Positions 6,958-14,827 of a DNA stretch of 32,971 bases are shown here, piece after piece. The position numbers were made by a program, and so were the translations under genes. This stretch comes from a virus. The stretch covers positions 1-32,971 of the IMG/VR virus record IMGVR_UViG_3300018839_000004. One strand, 5' to 3'. Under the pieces are notes generated by a model. That model was not told the origin of the DNA and did not search any database. It saw only the letters and a list, made by a program, of their open reading frames with translations. Numbering within the stretch: the stretch's first letter is position 1; each line of letters begins with the position of its first letter.

Positions 6958-8466
6958 TTACCTGCCCAGGAACCTAACTTTGTAGGGTATGGCCTGGCCG
7001 AACCGTGCGGCGTACTTACGGTACAGGATGTTATCAAAGCAATCAGAGAGGTGGGTGGCACGCTCCTGGGCAATGAGCTGGCTCTCGTTACGCTTATCCT
7101 TTTTCCAGTCGGGCAGGATGGGCGTACTCTCTATACTGATGATCACGTACTTGCACGTGTTCTGATTGAGCCGCACGATGGGCAGCCGCGGGTTAGTCTC
7201 GCCCAGGATCTCGTTTATCACCAGGTGCTTTAACCGGTGGTCAGGGTCCAGGCCCAGCTCCATGAGCTTTACCTTCCACCCTGCCTTTATGAGTTTGTCC
7301 TGGATCTGCTGGTAATAGGTTTTATCGTTGCCCGGGTTGCGGTTGTTGCCGTTGCGGTCCCCGTAGATGATGAGCTCCTTGCACTTATGGGAGGCGTAGG
7401 TGCTCACAAACAGCTCACAAAGGGCGTCCACCAGGTTGGTATTGGACTGTTTGACGTACAGGGCGTTTACCACGCGGAACTCCCGGCCGTGCTCCTGGCA
7501 GACGATCATGGAGGTGAATGCGGCGTTAAAGTCCCAACTCGTTTCCAGGGGCCGGCTGCTGTCGGTGTCGTTGTTGGTAGACAGCCAGAGGCCGGCAGCA
7601 TCATCATACTGGTAATAAAACGTGTTGAACCGGGCGTGTTTTTCGGCGCTGAATGCCGGGTAAAAGCAGTTTGGGAGCTTACGGAGGCGTTTGTTCAATA
7701 CCTCCACGTCAAACTCCAGTTTGCTCATTTCCTGCTGGAGGTCGAGGATGTACTCCTCCCCCAGGACCTCCAAATTATCGTAGGCAGTGGCCTCCTGATA
7801 GTAGTATTGCAGGGGCTTCTCCTTCATTAGCTCCTCAAAGTCGTAAACCCACTGCCCTGCCGGCAGCCAGGCCGCGGAGGTGTAGTAAGTGAAGGATTGA
7901 AAGAGGGGATGGGAAAACCGGTGTTTGTTGCCCCGGATCGAGGGCCTGAGAACCTTGCTGATCACCTCCTTTTTCATTAGGGCCGCCTCATCAATGTCCC
8001 CCCCATCATAATTCCCGCCCCGCGCCGTGTCCCCGCCCCGGTCCATGCTGAGCAGCTCCAGGGTGTAGCCATTTATGAAAGTAATGATGTTTTCGTAGTT
8101 GCGGGGCACCTGGTAGGGCTTCACCCAGTCCTCGGGTGGCCGGGTGCATACCACGTAATGCCCGGCCGGCTTTTTCTCCTTTTTGTTGTACTCCTTCAGC
8201 CCGATCTGGCTCCAGGCATCCATTGCGCTGGGCAGCGTCTTGGTGAGGAGCTGGTTATAGGTGAGCCCGGCCAGGAAACGCTTTGCCCGGGGCAGGTAGT
8301 TGGCGCAAAGTCGGTTGTGAATGCCCAGGGTGGTGGTTTTGCCCGAACCGCGGCCCCCCACCAGCCCTTTACGCTTTGCCGGGCTCTGCAAAAATTCCAG
8401 TTGTTTGGCGTTGACGTAGTGCTCCCGGGGAGCCCGTTGGCTACTCTGTTTCTTCGAACTCAACAT
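6958..8466 (-). CDS. terL: Terminase large subunit (ATPase-nuclease)
   Basis: A 502-residue packaging motor protein. The Walker A motif GGRGSGKT is at residues 37-44 and the Walker B DIDE at 157-160, forming the ATPase that drives DNA into the prohead. The RNase-H-like nuclease half has acidic residues at D312 (SWDFN), D370 (YGDRN) and D475/D478 (LSDCFDN). The length is complete. It starts 26 bp inside the small-subunit gene and is the last gene of a two-gene unit closed by the 18-bp hairpin terminator at 6898-6938. With the portal one unit downstream, the packaging role is secure. Whether packaging is cos or headful cannot be read from the sequence. Confidence 0.95.
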   Translation of the reverse strand: MLSSKKQSSQRAPREHYVNAKQLEFLQSPAKRKGLVGGRGSGKTTTLGIHNRLCANYLPRAKRFLAGLTYNQLLTKTLPSAMDAWSQIGLKEYNKKEKKPAGHYVVCTRPPEDWVKPYQVPRNYENIITFINGYTLELLSMDRGGDTARGGNYDGGDIDEAALMKKEVISKVLRPSIRGNKHRFSHPLFQSFTYYTSAAWLPAGQWVYDFEELMKEKPLQYYYQEATAYDNLEVLGEEYILDLQQEMSKLEFDVEVLNKRLRKLPNCFYPAFSAEKHARFNTFYYQYDDAAGLWLSTNNDTDSSRPLETSWDFNAAFTSMIVCQEHGREFRVVNALYVKQSNTNLVDALCELFVSTYASHKCKELIIYGDRNGNNRNPGNDKTYYQQIQDKLIKAGWKVKLMELGLDPDHRLKHLVINEILGETNPRLPIVRLNQNTCKYVIISIESTPILPDWKKDKRNESQLIAQERATHLSDCFDNILYRKYAARFGQAIPYKVRFLGR

Positions 8467-8962
8467 ATTCCCCCCCTTCGAAGTCGTTAGTCATTTGCTT
8501 TTTGAGTGCGGCCGGGTTGGTCGTGAAGGAAATGGGCACGGGAATGAGGAACGTTTTCGGGTCCACCCCGCCATCCTCATCCAGCAGCCGCTGGAGCTTG
8601 GTTACATTCTCCAGGGCCCGGTTGGCATTCATAAAATCCTCGGCCGCTACTGCCTTTCGGTGGATTCGCATGAAGTTCTCCACCATGATCTGCCGTAGGC
8701 CCTCTTTGTCGAGGCTGGCCAGGGCACCGTACAGGGCCACGGCGTCCTGCACAATGCGGTAAGCCTGGGATTCGCTCACCTCATACTCCCGGATGAGGCC
8801 GTGCACCACCTTTCGGTGAGAATAGCCTCCGGAGAGCCAGCCAAAGGCTTTGCGGAATTTCTGGAGCTGTTCCTGCTCCTTTTTGCGGAGTTTGGTGCCG
8901 CTGAAAAGATGATCGCGGTACCGGTCGAGCCGGTCACCCGCGGGAATGAGGTCGGTGCTCAT
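8441..8962 (-). CDS. terS: Terminase small subunit
   Basis: A 173-residue helical protein directly before and overlapping the large terminase. About residues 35-75 hold a helix-turn-helix-like region (HRKVVHGLIREYEVSESQAYRIV), expected for recognition of the packaging site; the C-terminus is acidic. An open frame extends upstream to 9064, but the late-promoter motif at 9003-9020 would leave that start outside the transcript. I therefore chose the ATG at 8962 (MSTDLIPAG), which lies 40 bp from the motif. Small subunits oligomerise and start packaging. The call rests on position, size and the DNA-binding-like segment. Confidence 0.85.
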   Translation of the reverse strand: MSTDLIPAGDRLDRYRDHLFSGTKLRKKEQEQLQKFRKAFGWLSGGYSHRKVVHGLIREYEVSESQAYRIVQDAVALYGALASLDKEGLRQIMVENFMRIHRKAVAAEDFMNANRALENVTKLQRLLDEDGGVDPKTFLIPVPISFTTNPAALKKQMTNDFEGGEYVEFEETE

Positions 8963-9002
8963 TAAAAAGGTGTTTCCCAAAGGTGGCACCGTGCCCAGTT
9001 GC

Positions 9003-9020
9003 GAGAGTAGGACCGAAAGG
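9003..9020 (-). promoter_or_regulatory. Late promoter motif, copy B
   Basis: The minus strand reads CCTTTCGGTCCTACTCTC. It matches copies A, C and D and lies 40 bp before the chosen start of the terminase small subunit, in a non-coding gap. Confidence 0.65.
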
Positions 9021-9044
9021 GGCAGGGGGGAGGGTCGAGGGGGG

Positions 9045-9169
9045 CCAAATTTTATTTCCTGCACCAGGTGGCAGTACTGCCTGCTGGCAGCTCCGCGGGC
9101 GGAATATTATTCGGCGCTGCGGGCGCTGTAGGCACCGGTACCCTGATCAGTGAGGTGCATAAAATTTGG
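9045..9169. repeat. Inverted repeat upstream of terminase genes
   Basis: CCAAATTTTAT at 9045-9055 (followed by TGCACC at 9060-9065) is mirrored by GGTGCATAAAATTTGG at 9154-9169. The arms enclose about 88 bp. The pair stands out as AT-rich in a GC-rich genome and lies directly upstream of the terminase promoter. This is a place where a packaging (cos/pac) site could be, but no direct evidence exists. Confidence 0.5.
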
Positions 9170-9180
9170 TGCTGCAACGT

Positions 9181-9211
9181 CGGCCGCACGTTACGGCCGC
9201 CGCGATCGCGG
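9181..9211. repeat. Hairpin and 12-bp palindrome
   Basis: CGGCCG-CACGTTA-CGGCCG (9181-9199) can form a hairpin. It is followed at once by the perfect palindrome CCGCGATCGCGG (9200-9211). Their role is unknown; they could be protein-binding sites in the terminase-proximal gap. Confidence 0.5.
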
Positions 9212-9225
9212 AATTAAATTTTGTT

Positions 9226-9311
9226 TACTTTTGAAGCCTCCCAACGGAGCCAGCCAGGTAATGGCTGAGAGCAGGGAGCCCGGCCGGGAGTGGCCGGGCA
9301 CTCCCGTTTAA
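9226..9311 (+). ncRNA. Candidate small RNA opposite to late genes
   Basis: An exact TAnnTTTG -7 element (TACTTTTG, 9226-9233) on the plus strand precedes a short stretch with two hairpins: AGCCA/TGGCT, and GGGAG + CCCGGCC pairing with GGCCGGG + CTCCC (stem-loop within about 9274-9305), followed by GTTTAAAGG. No worthwhile frame is present. No -33 element is visible, so transcription is unproven. Confidence 0.3.
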
Positions 9312-9329
9312 AGGGGGGGACACAAAAAA

Positions 9330-9352
9330 GGAGCCCCCAGGTGGGAGGCTCC
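9330..9352 (-). terminator. Terminator of the capsid unit
   Basis: The minus strand has a 9-bp stem (GGAGCC arms, one T-G pair) with a five-base loop, followed by TTTTTTGTG. It lies 29 bp after the stop of the zinc-ribbon gene at 9382 and closes the capsid unit. Confidence 0.85.
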
Positions 9353-9381
9353 GGCATTCAATTCACCTGTTCAACACTCAT

Positions 9382-9702
9382 TTAGATGGGCAGCAGGTAG
9401 CGGATCAGCCTGGCCGTTTTGAGGCCCAGGCTCACCAGCCACCAGTGGAGCCGGTACATTTTTGTAGCCCTCAGGAGCTTCATGGCAAAAACGGGGTCGG
9501 TGCGGATGCGGAGCTGCACCAGCCGATCATTGGGCCAGTCCTGGGAATGGAAAAAATTGCAGGTGGGGCAGTACGGCGTTTTGATGTGCTCCGGGTTGAA
9601 GCTAACCCGGTAACAGATCCAGCACTTTATGCCCTTTCGCCCCCGGTACCGGCCACCGGCGCCCGGGGTGTTGCTGCCCACCAGGTCAAACGTCCGTTTC
9701 AT
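9382..9702 (-). CDS. Small zinc-ribbon-like protein, 106 aa
   Basis: A basic 106-residue protein. It has four Cys in a CWIC ... CPTC arrangement (C-x2-C, 15-residue spacing, C-x2-C) near residues 27-49, expected to bind zinc. A Leu/Arg-rich C-terminal region ends in GLKTARLIRYLLPI. I use the ATG at 9702 (MKRTFDLVG), which overlaps the end of the preceding small membrane-protein gene by 17 bp; longer frames start inside it. It is the last gene of the capsid unit, before a terminator. Zinc ribbons of this kind often bind nucleic acid or stabilise small virion proteins. No family is recognised. Confidence 0.65.
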   Translation of the reverse strand: MKRTFDLVGSNTPGAGGRYRGRKGIKCWICYRVSFNPEHIKTPYCPTCNFFHSQDWPNDRLVQLRIRTDPVFAMKLLRATKMYRLHWWLVSLGLKTARLIRYLLPI

Positions 9703-9892
9703 TGCCCCGGTCTTTGTTGAATTGATCGAAAGAGGCATAAACCTGCTCCATATCACTCATCACCTGGATATGGTCCGCCCGGTACCGGCGCCGCTGGTAA
9801 AGCGTTTGCACGGCCATGCACAAGGCCGCCACCCCCAGAAAGAGGATGGCCAGGCCCTTATAAATCAAATCAATCCACTCGGCCCGGCTCAT
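9686..9892 (-). CDS. Small single-span membrane protein, 68 aa
   Basis: A 68-residue protein with one hydrophobic helix (about residues 11-29, YKGLAILFLGVAALCMAV). A basic patch (QRRRYRADH) and a polar C-terminus follow. Its ATG at 9892 overlaps the stop of the long coiled-coil gene by four bases, which supports translation. It could be a holin accessory or a virion membrane component, but nothing specific is visible. Confidence 0.6.
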   Translation of the reverse strand: MSRAEWIDLIYKGLAILFLGVAALCMAVQTLYQRRRYRADHIQVMSDMEQVYASFDQFNKDRGNETDV

Positions 9893-11109
9893 GCGTCGAG
9901 GGTTTTAAGTTTGGTCTCCACCTGCTCCAGCTCGGCCTCCAGTTGGGCCAGCTTCTGCTGTTTGCGCACGTCGTTTGGGTTCTTTTTGAGAGCCCCGCGA
10001 GCTTTGCTCACCTGGCTCCTCAGGTTGTTGCGGTCCTTCGTAAGTCCCTCTTTGTCGGCCGGCGCCTCGGCCGCCGCGGGAGCTGCCGGCTGGTCGGGCA
10101 GCCGGTTGTTTAACAGGATGTACTCCTTTTGGCTGTTGAGCTCATCCAGCTTACGGGCCAGCGTCTCAATATTATCAACCACCTTTTTGCGTTCGGCGTC
10201 CGTGGCCTGGTCGCGGAGGCTGTTGCTCAGCCGGGCTTTTTCCACGTACACCTGGCTGGCCTGCACGCTGAGGGCCTCCAGGGCACTGAGGACCTCCTGG
10301 GTGGGCTCCTGGCCGCTCTTGCTTACCTGCTCCCTAATCTGCTCCACCAGGCCGGGAAACTGCTCACGGGCCTGATTGAGGGCCTGCTGCACCTCCTCAG
10401 ATGCTCCCATCACTTTGCCCGGATCATCTATCAGCAGGTGGCCAGCGCGCTCCTGAGGGCCTCCCGGGGCCTGGATTGAGCCAACAGGTAGGCCGGCCAG
10501 GATGGGGTCGAACTTTTCAAGCGGTCCCCCGGGGTGGAATGCCAGTTGCATATCCCGATCCAGGGCCGCGGCCTCATCAGTCCAAACCTGTTCAATACCC
10601 AAACCGTTGCCGGCATTGCCCGGCTGGGCCGGAGCACCATCCTCAATAACAAAATCCGTGTTGGCGCCGTGCACCTCATCGGCCGGCGTCCTGATGGCCG
10701 GGGGCAAGCCAGAGCCGGGGAGCTGCTCCCCGTTGGCGCCGGCGCCCTCGGCCTGCTCAGTGGTACCATTTACCACCACTCCCTCAGGTCCTGGAGGGAT
10801 GGGCTGGGCCTGCTCTGATCCGGTGGCCCCTGCCTGCTCACCAGGTGCTCCAGTTTCTCCCGTACCTGCTGGCTCCGTGTGGGGGGGGGTGATGCCGGCG
10901 CCGTCGAGGCCGGCCGGCTGCTCATCGGGGAGAGCCGCCACCACTTTCTCCAGTTCATAACGTAGCTTTTGAGTATTGAACTGATTTTGCTTTTTTGAGA
11001 GGGCAGTAAGGAGCCCTTTGTTTGCACAGTGGGGCCTGAGCAGGGCCAGGCCCTGCTCATAATCGGGCGCCTCGTCGAGGAGCCACTGCTGTATTTTTAC
11101 TTTGCTCAT
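9889..11109 (-). CDS. Virion-associated protein: helical head, Pro/Gly linker, coiled coil
   Basis: A 406-residue protein with three parts. Residues 1-60 form a helical domain (KVKIQQWLLDEAPDYEQGLALL ... LRYELEKVV), of a kind I associate with head-region proteins of Bacteroidota phages. Residues about 65-220 are a low-complexity, disordered stretch rich in Pro, Gly, Ala and Glu. Residues about 230-406 are a coiled coil ending in LEAELEQVETKLKTLDA. The open frame extends upstream only through a TTG codon, so I chose the ATG at 11109. A terminator (11177-11205) and a promoter-like pair (11136-11165) lie upstream, so it may head its own sub-unit. The role is inferred, not known. Confidence 0.65.
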   Translation of the reverse strand: MSKVKIQQWLLDEAPDYEQGLALLRPHCANKGLLTALSKKQNQFNTQKLRYELEKVVAALPDEQPAGLDGAGITPPHTEPAGTGETGAPGEQAGATGSEQAQPIPPGPEGVVVNGTTEQAEGAGANGEQLPGSGLPPAIRTPADEVHGANTDFVIEDGAPAQPGNAGNGLGIEQVWTDEAAALDRDMQLAFHPGGPLEKFDPILAGLPVGSIQAPGGPQERAGHLLIDDPGKVMGASEEVQQALNQAREQFPGLVEQIREQVSKSGQEPTQEVLSALEALSVQASQVYVEKARLSNSLRDQATDAERKKVVDNIETLARKLDELNSQKEYILLNNRLPDQPAAPAAAEAPADKEGLTKDRNNLRSQVSKARGALKKNPNDVRKQQKLAQLEAELEQVETKLKTLDA

Positions 11110-11135
11110 GGGGTGCAACAAGGGGTTAACGGTAA

Positions 11136-11165
11136 GCAAGTTACGAACCCGGGCCAGCTACCAAA
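11136..11165 (-). promoter_or_regulatory. Possible host-type (-33/-7) promoter
   Basis: On the minus strand TTTG (11162-11165) is followed after 18 bp by TAACTTGC (11136-11143). This is near the Bacteroidota TTTG-19-TAnnTTTG pattern. It follows a terminator and precedes the gene starting at 11109. Confidence 0.35.
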
Positions 11166-11176
11166 AAGGGCAAAAA

Positions 11177-11205
11177 AAAAGGCACGTCCAATGAACGTAC
11201 CTTTT
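11177..11205 (-). terminator. Terminator downstream of 66-aa gene
   Basis: AAAAGGCACGT (11177-11187) pairs with ACGTACCTTTT (11195-11205) with one mismatch. On the minus strand the stem is followed by a run of T. It may be partial, allowing read-through to the 406-residue gene. Confidence 0.7.
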
Positions 11206-11245
11206 CCCCTTTATTACGCTTAAAAAATGAATACTTTACTTTGGT

Positions 11246-11446
11246 CTAGCTCACCAAATCCTTCACCGGCTGAGGGGCCCGGGGAGCCTTTACGGGCTCC
11301 ACTTTCTCCACGTACCTGCTGCCGCTGTCGAACAGGAATTTGGCTTGCTGCTCGGTGATGCCCACCAGTGCCACGGTTTGATCCTTGATCACTACCTGGC
11401 CCACGCCCTCATGGTTAACTAGGCGGTAATTTTTCAAATTTGCCAT
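11246..11446 (-). CDS. Small hypothetical protein, 66 aa
   Basis: A 66-residue protein in the capsid unit (begins MANLKNYRLVN). It has a compact beta/alpha pattern with VVIKDQTVALVGITEQQAKFLF, then a basic, Pro-rich tail. The middle resembles short modules that fold against a partner, such as head-joining proteins, but I cannot name it. I chose the ATG at 11446 over the GTG one codon upstream. It lies between the tail-tube-like protein and a terminator. Confidence 0.6.
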   Translation of the reverse strand: MANLKNYRLVNHEGVGQVVIKDQTVALVGITEQQAKFLFDSGSRYVEKVEPVKAPRAPQPVKDLVS

Positions 11447-11470
11447 CACTCAAAAGTTACGATATTAAAC

Positions 11471-12175
11471 CTACGGAACAGCTACCACGGGGATTTCTCC
11501 CTCGTAAAAAAACGGCTCGTTGGCCTGTCCTACCTTAAACGTAACGGTGTACCCGTTCTTATCGGTGAACACCTTTCCGCTGGAGTAGTCGGGCGTGCAC
11601 ATCATGCCCCGCTGCATGGTACCACCCACCCGCTTTTGCCCTTTGCCGTCTACTACAATGATTATACACCGTTGGTTAAGCATTGAGTTCATTACTTTGG
11701 CAATTGCCGGGTTAGAGCCCGGGATATAGCAGCTTGCCGTGATTTCCCAAGCCTGGTTGCCAGCCTCACCGATTGCTTTTACGTTGAGGTCTGAAGTATC
11801 TTCAGCAAATTCCCATTTGGCAAACGCTTTGCCAGGCTTTGGCACAATGGCGCCGGTGATCACCATATCCCCCTCCACGGCCGGGGCGGGAATGCTTTGC
11901 ACGTCCACGGCCCGGATCACGTAAAAGGAGTATTGCCCGCCCGGGTTGCTCCCGCAAAATTCGGGAATGCTGCCCACGGGGATACAGATACCCACCATTC
12001 CGCTCATCACCAGCAGGGCCAGCAGCGGGGCGGCCAGGGTGAGGAGCCGCGGGCTGATTTCCACGGAGAAAAACAGCACGATGAGCAGCCCCAGCACCAG
12101 GCAGAGGGCTGCTAATTTTTTATTGAGGGCGCCGGCCAGCAGGCCCGTGCCCAGCACTTTGGTAAGAGTTTTCAC
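11471..12175 (-). CDS. Virion protein with hydrophobic N-terminal extension, 234 aa
   Basis: Residues 1-65 contain two or three hydrophobic helices (KLAALCLVLGLLIVLFF; LLTLAAPLLALLVMSG). Residues 65-234 are a soluble beta-rich domain starting ICIPVGSIPEFCGSNPGG and ending NEPFFYEGEIPVVAVP, resembling tail-tube or head-decoration proteins of Bacteroidota phages. The frame starts with GTG at 12175; an ATG at codon 57 would give a 178-residue soluble form, closer to what I expect of the family. Either the membrane part is a true fusion or the virion protein starts internally. It follows the capsid gene after a hairpin. Confidence 0.65.
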   Translation of the reverse strand: MKTLTKVLGTGLLAGALNKKLAALCLVLGLLIVLFFSVEISPRLLTLAAPLLALLVMSGMVGICIPVGSIPEFCGSNPGGQYSFYVIRAVDVQSIPAPAVEGDMVITGAIVPKPGKAFAKWEFAEDTSDLNVKAIGEAGNQAWEITASCYIPGSNPAIAKVMNSMLNQRCIIIVVDGKGQKRVGGTMQRGMMCTPDYSSGKVFTDKNGYTVTFKVGQANEPFFYEGEIPVVAVP

Positions 12176-12217
12176 AATTGATAGCTGGAATTGAAGGATC
12201 GAGGAGGAGGAGGAAAA

Positions 12218-12248
12218 GGCGCCCCTGGGCAGTCGAGCCAGGGGCGCC
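12218..12248 (-). terminator. Hairpin after capsid gene, partial terminator
   Basis: GGCGCCCCTGG (12218-12228) pairs perfectly with CCAGGGGCGCC (12238-12248). On the minus strand TTTTCC follows. It begins 12 bp after the capsid stop and could lower expression of the genes behind it relative to capsid. Confidence 0.7.
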
Positions 12249-12260
12249 TCACTTTGCCGG

Positions 12261-13223
12261 TTATGCCCGGTTGTTTTGCCAGATATATTCGGGGAACGCG
12301 TAGTTCACGCCGGCGCGCCAATCGCCCAGCATTTTGAGCTCCCGGTTAAACTCCTGGAAGGTGAGCCGGCTCATATCCCCGTTGCCGGCAGCCATGTATT
12401 TGAAATTGTAGCGGGGGGTGATGATGATCCGCTGGGAGCCCTGGAGGCCCTCCTCCACTTCAAACTTGATGTTGGTACCATCAATGGCCTGCTTGGAAAA
12501 CCCGGTATTGTAGGGCAGCGCGCCGTGCGTGCTCCGGTAATCCTGGTTATAGTAGTCCATCAACGTGGGGGAAATGATGCAAACCATATCCCTCATGCGG
12601 AACCGGTCGGGCACCAGGCTCTTTACTGCCTCAATGGCATCCAGGGCATTGGCCGGCGTGATCACCAGGGCAGCCTGGTCCACGATTTGGGTACCCTTGA
12701 TGATGTTGGCGGCAATATCGTCGGCAATGATTTTGAGGAACCCGTGGTACATATCGGCCGGCTCACTGCCGGCAGAGTTGCGCACCCCGCGGTAAAGGGC
12801 CTCCAGTTGGTCGTCCTCCTTCAGTTGGGCCAGGATCAGCTCAATGAACACCTTTTGATAAGGCAAATCATTGATTTTCTCCGGGTTGCGGTTCTCCAGT
12901 TCGCCCAGGTAGGACTTCCAAAGGGCGTCCATGTCCTCCTCATCGAAGGCCAGATCCACCTTGCACTTTTCCACGTAGCCGTAACGGGGCTCGGGCTTCA
13001 CGGCGTCGGCTTTGGGGTCGAAGGTGTTTTTACCACCAGGCTGGGCAATCTTGCTCAGCTTGATTTTGTTGAGCACCACCCGATCCACCACGTCGGGGAT
13101 GAACTGCACGTAACTAAAGAAGCTGCGATCATCCTTAAACACTTGTTTGAGGATTTCGGGGTTTTTAACCACGTGCCGCTTCAGGTCGGCCGGCACGGCG
13201 GTAAAGTCGAGGGACTTGCTCAT
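12261..13223 (-). CDS. Major capsid protein (HK97-fold type)
   Basis: A 320-residue protein of normal size for an HK97-fold capsid subunit. It lies directly behind the protease-scaffold gene, the standard capsid cassette order. An N-terminal region (FTAVPADLKRHVVKNPEILK) is followed by the body. A late segment (ISPTLMDYYNQDYRSTHGAL ... GTNIKFEVEEGLQGSQRIIITP) fits the P-domain/A-domain style of Bacteroidota phage capsids, and the C-terminus ends in WRAGVNYAFPEYIWQNNRA. It is flanked by hairpins at 13271-13289 (upstream) and 12218-12248 (downstream). It should be the most abundant late product. Confidence 0.85.
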   Translation of the reverse strand: MSKSLDFTAVPADLKRHVVKNPEILKQVFKDDRSFFSYVQFIPDVVDRVVLNKIKLSKIAQPGGKNTFDPKADAVKPEPRYGYVEKCKVDLAFDEEDMDALWKSYLGELENRNPEKINDLPYQKVFIELILAQLKEDDQLEALYRGVRNSAGSEPADMYHGFLKIIADDIAANIIKGTQIVDQAALVITPANALDAIEAVKSLVPDRFRMRDMVCIISPTLMDYYNQDYRSTHGALPYNTGFSKQAIDGTNIKFEVEEGLQGSQRIIITPRYNFKYMAAGNGDMSRLTFQEFNRELKMLGDWRAGVNYAFPEYIWQNNRA

Positions 13224-13270
13224 TTTTAAATTGCTCGTTTTGACGTTTTTTTACTACTGAAAAAGGGGGT

Positions 13271-13289
13271 GGCTGCCGGGCCGGCAGCC
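13271..13289 (-). terminator. Hairpin between protease and capsid
   Basis: GGCTGCCGG-G-CCGGCAGCC is a perfect palindromic stem in the 87-bp gap. On the minus strand ACCCCCTTTTTC follows. It may weaken transcription or stabilise the capsid mRNA; the U-run is too distant for a sure terminator. Confidence 0.45.
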
Positions 13290-13310
13290 GGGCCGGGGGT
13301 ACCGGTGGAG

Positions 13311-14762
13311 TTATTTGCCCTTTGCTTTTTTGATGCGTTTTTGTTCTTCCAGGGCTGCGGCGGCTGCCCGTTCGTTGGCGCTGAGCCCTTCCTCACCCTC
13401 ATCCCACTTATTGCTCTCATCATCGGCTCGGGGGTCCACGGTCGAGTGCTCACGGCGCCACTGCTGGAGGGTGGCCAGTTCCTGCCGGGCCTCAGCCAGT
13501 TGGGCGGTGGTGGTGGTGTTGAGGGTGTTGGCCTCAGTGAGCTGCTGCTCCAGCTCGGCCAGGCGTTGATCACGCTGCTCCAGGGCTTGCTCGGCGGCCG
13601 TGAGGCTCTGCTCAGTTACTTCCTGGTTATCTTCGGCAGCCTGGGCGCCGGTTTTATCGGCAGCCTCGGCGCCGGCTTTAAAGCCCAGCAGGGCCGCAAT
13701 GCGGGGAAATTTCATATTGGAAAAGAAAGAGTTTGCAGGAGGGGGGGTGTCAGCTCCGGGGAGGGTCTCCGCGGAGGGTTTGATGGCAACCGCATGGGCT
13801 GGGGCCTGCTCCGTAGCTACGGGCAGGGTGTCATGGATGGCAGAGGGGCCTGCCACGGCCAGCCGGTGGGCCTCGTTCACGGCGTCCTCCAGGGTGCCCA
13901 CGGCATCCACCAGGCCCAGCTTTTTGGCCTCCTGGCCGCTGTATACCTTGCCCGTCCAGGGGTTGGCATCTTTGGCCAGCTTATCCCCGCGGCCCTTTTT
14001 TACCGCGGAAATAAATGTCTCGTGGATGGTGTCGAGCTGTTTGGTGTACTCGGCAATGAGCTCATCGGTAAGGGGCTCCACGCTATTCATGCGGGCCTTG
14101 TCCACGGCTTTGGAGCTTCTCAGGATGGTGATTTTCTGGCCCATCTTTGCCAGGAACTCCTGGGCGTTGGTGTGGGTGGCCAGCACCCCGATACTGCCCA
14201 CGTAGCCGGTGGTGAGGCTGTTGATGTAGAGTTTGGAAGCCTGGGAGGCCACCCAGTACGCCGCGGAGGCCACAAGTCCATCCCCGTAAGCCACAATGGG
14301 CTTTTTGGAGTTGGCCACCACGCGGGCCAGCTCCTCGGTACCGTCAACGGCGCCGCCCGGGCTGTCCACGTCGAGCACAATGCCCGAAATGTTGGGATCT
14401 GCATTAGCCTGCTGGATCATGCTGATCACCTCCTTAGTGCCCAGGGAGCAGTAACCCCCGTTTTTCAGCATCGTACCCTGGAGGGGGATGATGGCCACCT
14501 TTTGGCCGGTCTGGGGGGAGGCTTTGCCGCTGGCAGCCTGGCCGCTGCTGTACTCATCGGAGAGGGATGCCGGCGCCGGCACGGCGTAAAACATTTGCGG
14601 GAGGCCATCCTCCCCGTAGCGTTCACTACGACGGCGCGAAACCTGCCCCAATGCCGGCAGCAGCTCCTGCCCGGCGTGCAACCGGTCCAAAAGCACCGGG
14701 TACACCATTCCAAAGTATTTCGCTTCTAGCAGCCAGGCATTGGTGGCAAGGATTTCGAACAT
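13311..14762 (-). CDS. Prohead protease (S49/ClpP-like) fused to scaffold
   Basis: A 483-residue protein. Residues about 85-300 form an S49 (SppA-like, phage C-protein) serine peptidase: LDVDSPGGAVDG (SPGG at 134-137), then DGLVASAAYW with the likely nucleophile S166, GYVGSIGV, and a candidate catalytic Lys near 218. Residues about 375-483 are a Glu/Gln/Ala-rich coiled coil (ALEQRDQRLAELEQQLTEA), the form of an internal scaffold. The gene thus combines protease and scaffold as in lambda C/Nu3; a separate internal start for scaffold is possible. It is the first gene of the capsid unit, 43 bp downstream of promoter motif C, and precedes the capsid gene. It would cleave scaffold and capsid tails during maturation. 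Confidence 0.88.
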   Translation of the reverse strand: MFEILATNAWLLEAKYFGMVYPVLLDRLHAGQELLPALGQVSRRRSERYGEDGLPQMFYAVPAPASLSDEYSSGQAASGKASPQTGQKVAIIPLQGTMLKNGGYCSLGTKEVISMIQQANADPNISGIVLDVDSPGGAVDGTEELARVVANSKKPIVAYGDGLVASAAYWVASQASKLYINSLTTGYVGSIGVLATHTNAQEFLAKMGQKITILRSSKAVDKARMNSVEPLTDELIAEYTKQLDTIHETFISAVKKGRGDKLAKDANPWTGKVYSGQEAKKLGLVDAVGTLEDAVNEAHRLAVAGPSAIHDTLPVATEQAPAHAVAIKPSAETLPGADTPPPANSFFSNMKFPRIAALLGFKAGAEAADKTGAQAAEDNQEVTEQSLTAAEQALEQRDQRLAELEQQLTEANTLNTTTTAQLAEARQELATLQQWRREHSTVDPRADDESNKWDEGEEGLSANERAAAAALEEQKRIKKAKGK

Positions 14763-14805
14763 AACACCCCTTTTGTTTGCCCAAATTTGGCAGCCTGGGG
14801 AGGGG

Positions 14806-14824
14806 GAGAGTAGGACGTAAAAGG
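14806..14824 (-). promoter_or_regulatory. Late promoter motif, copy C
   Basis: The minus strand reads CCTTTTACGTCCTACTCTC. It lies 43 bp before the protease ATG at 14762 and directly behind the terminator of the preceding unit (14828-14853). Confidence 0.65.
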
Positions 14825-14827
14825 AAA

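Noticed and set aside
11527-11537. Further copy of the late motif (GTCCTAC) on the plus strand
   Set aside because: It lies within a coding region, on the other strand and without the flanking CTTT or CTC parts; likely chance.
12276-13229. Long plus-strand frame of 317 codons opposite the capsid gene
   Set aside because: Antisense shadow of the major capsid gene; low-complexity His/Gly/Val composition.
13269-14729. Long plus-strand frame of 486 codons opposite the protease gene
   Set aside because: It mirrors the real minus-strand gene with clear S49 motifs; its product is Gly/His/Val-rich with no domain, typical of GC-rich antisense frames.
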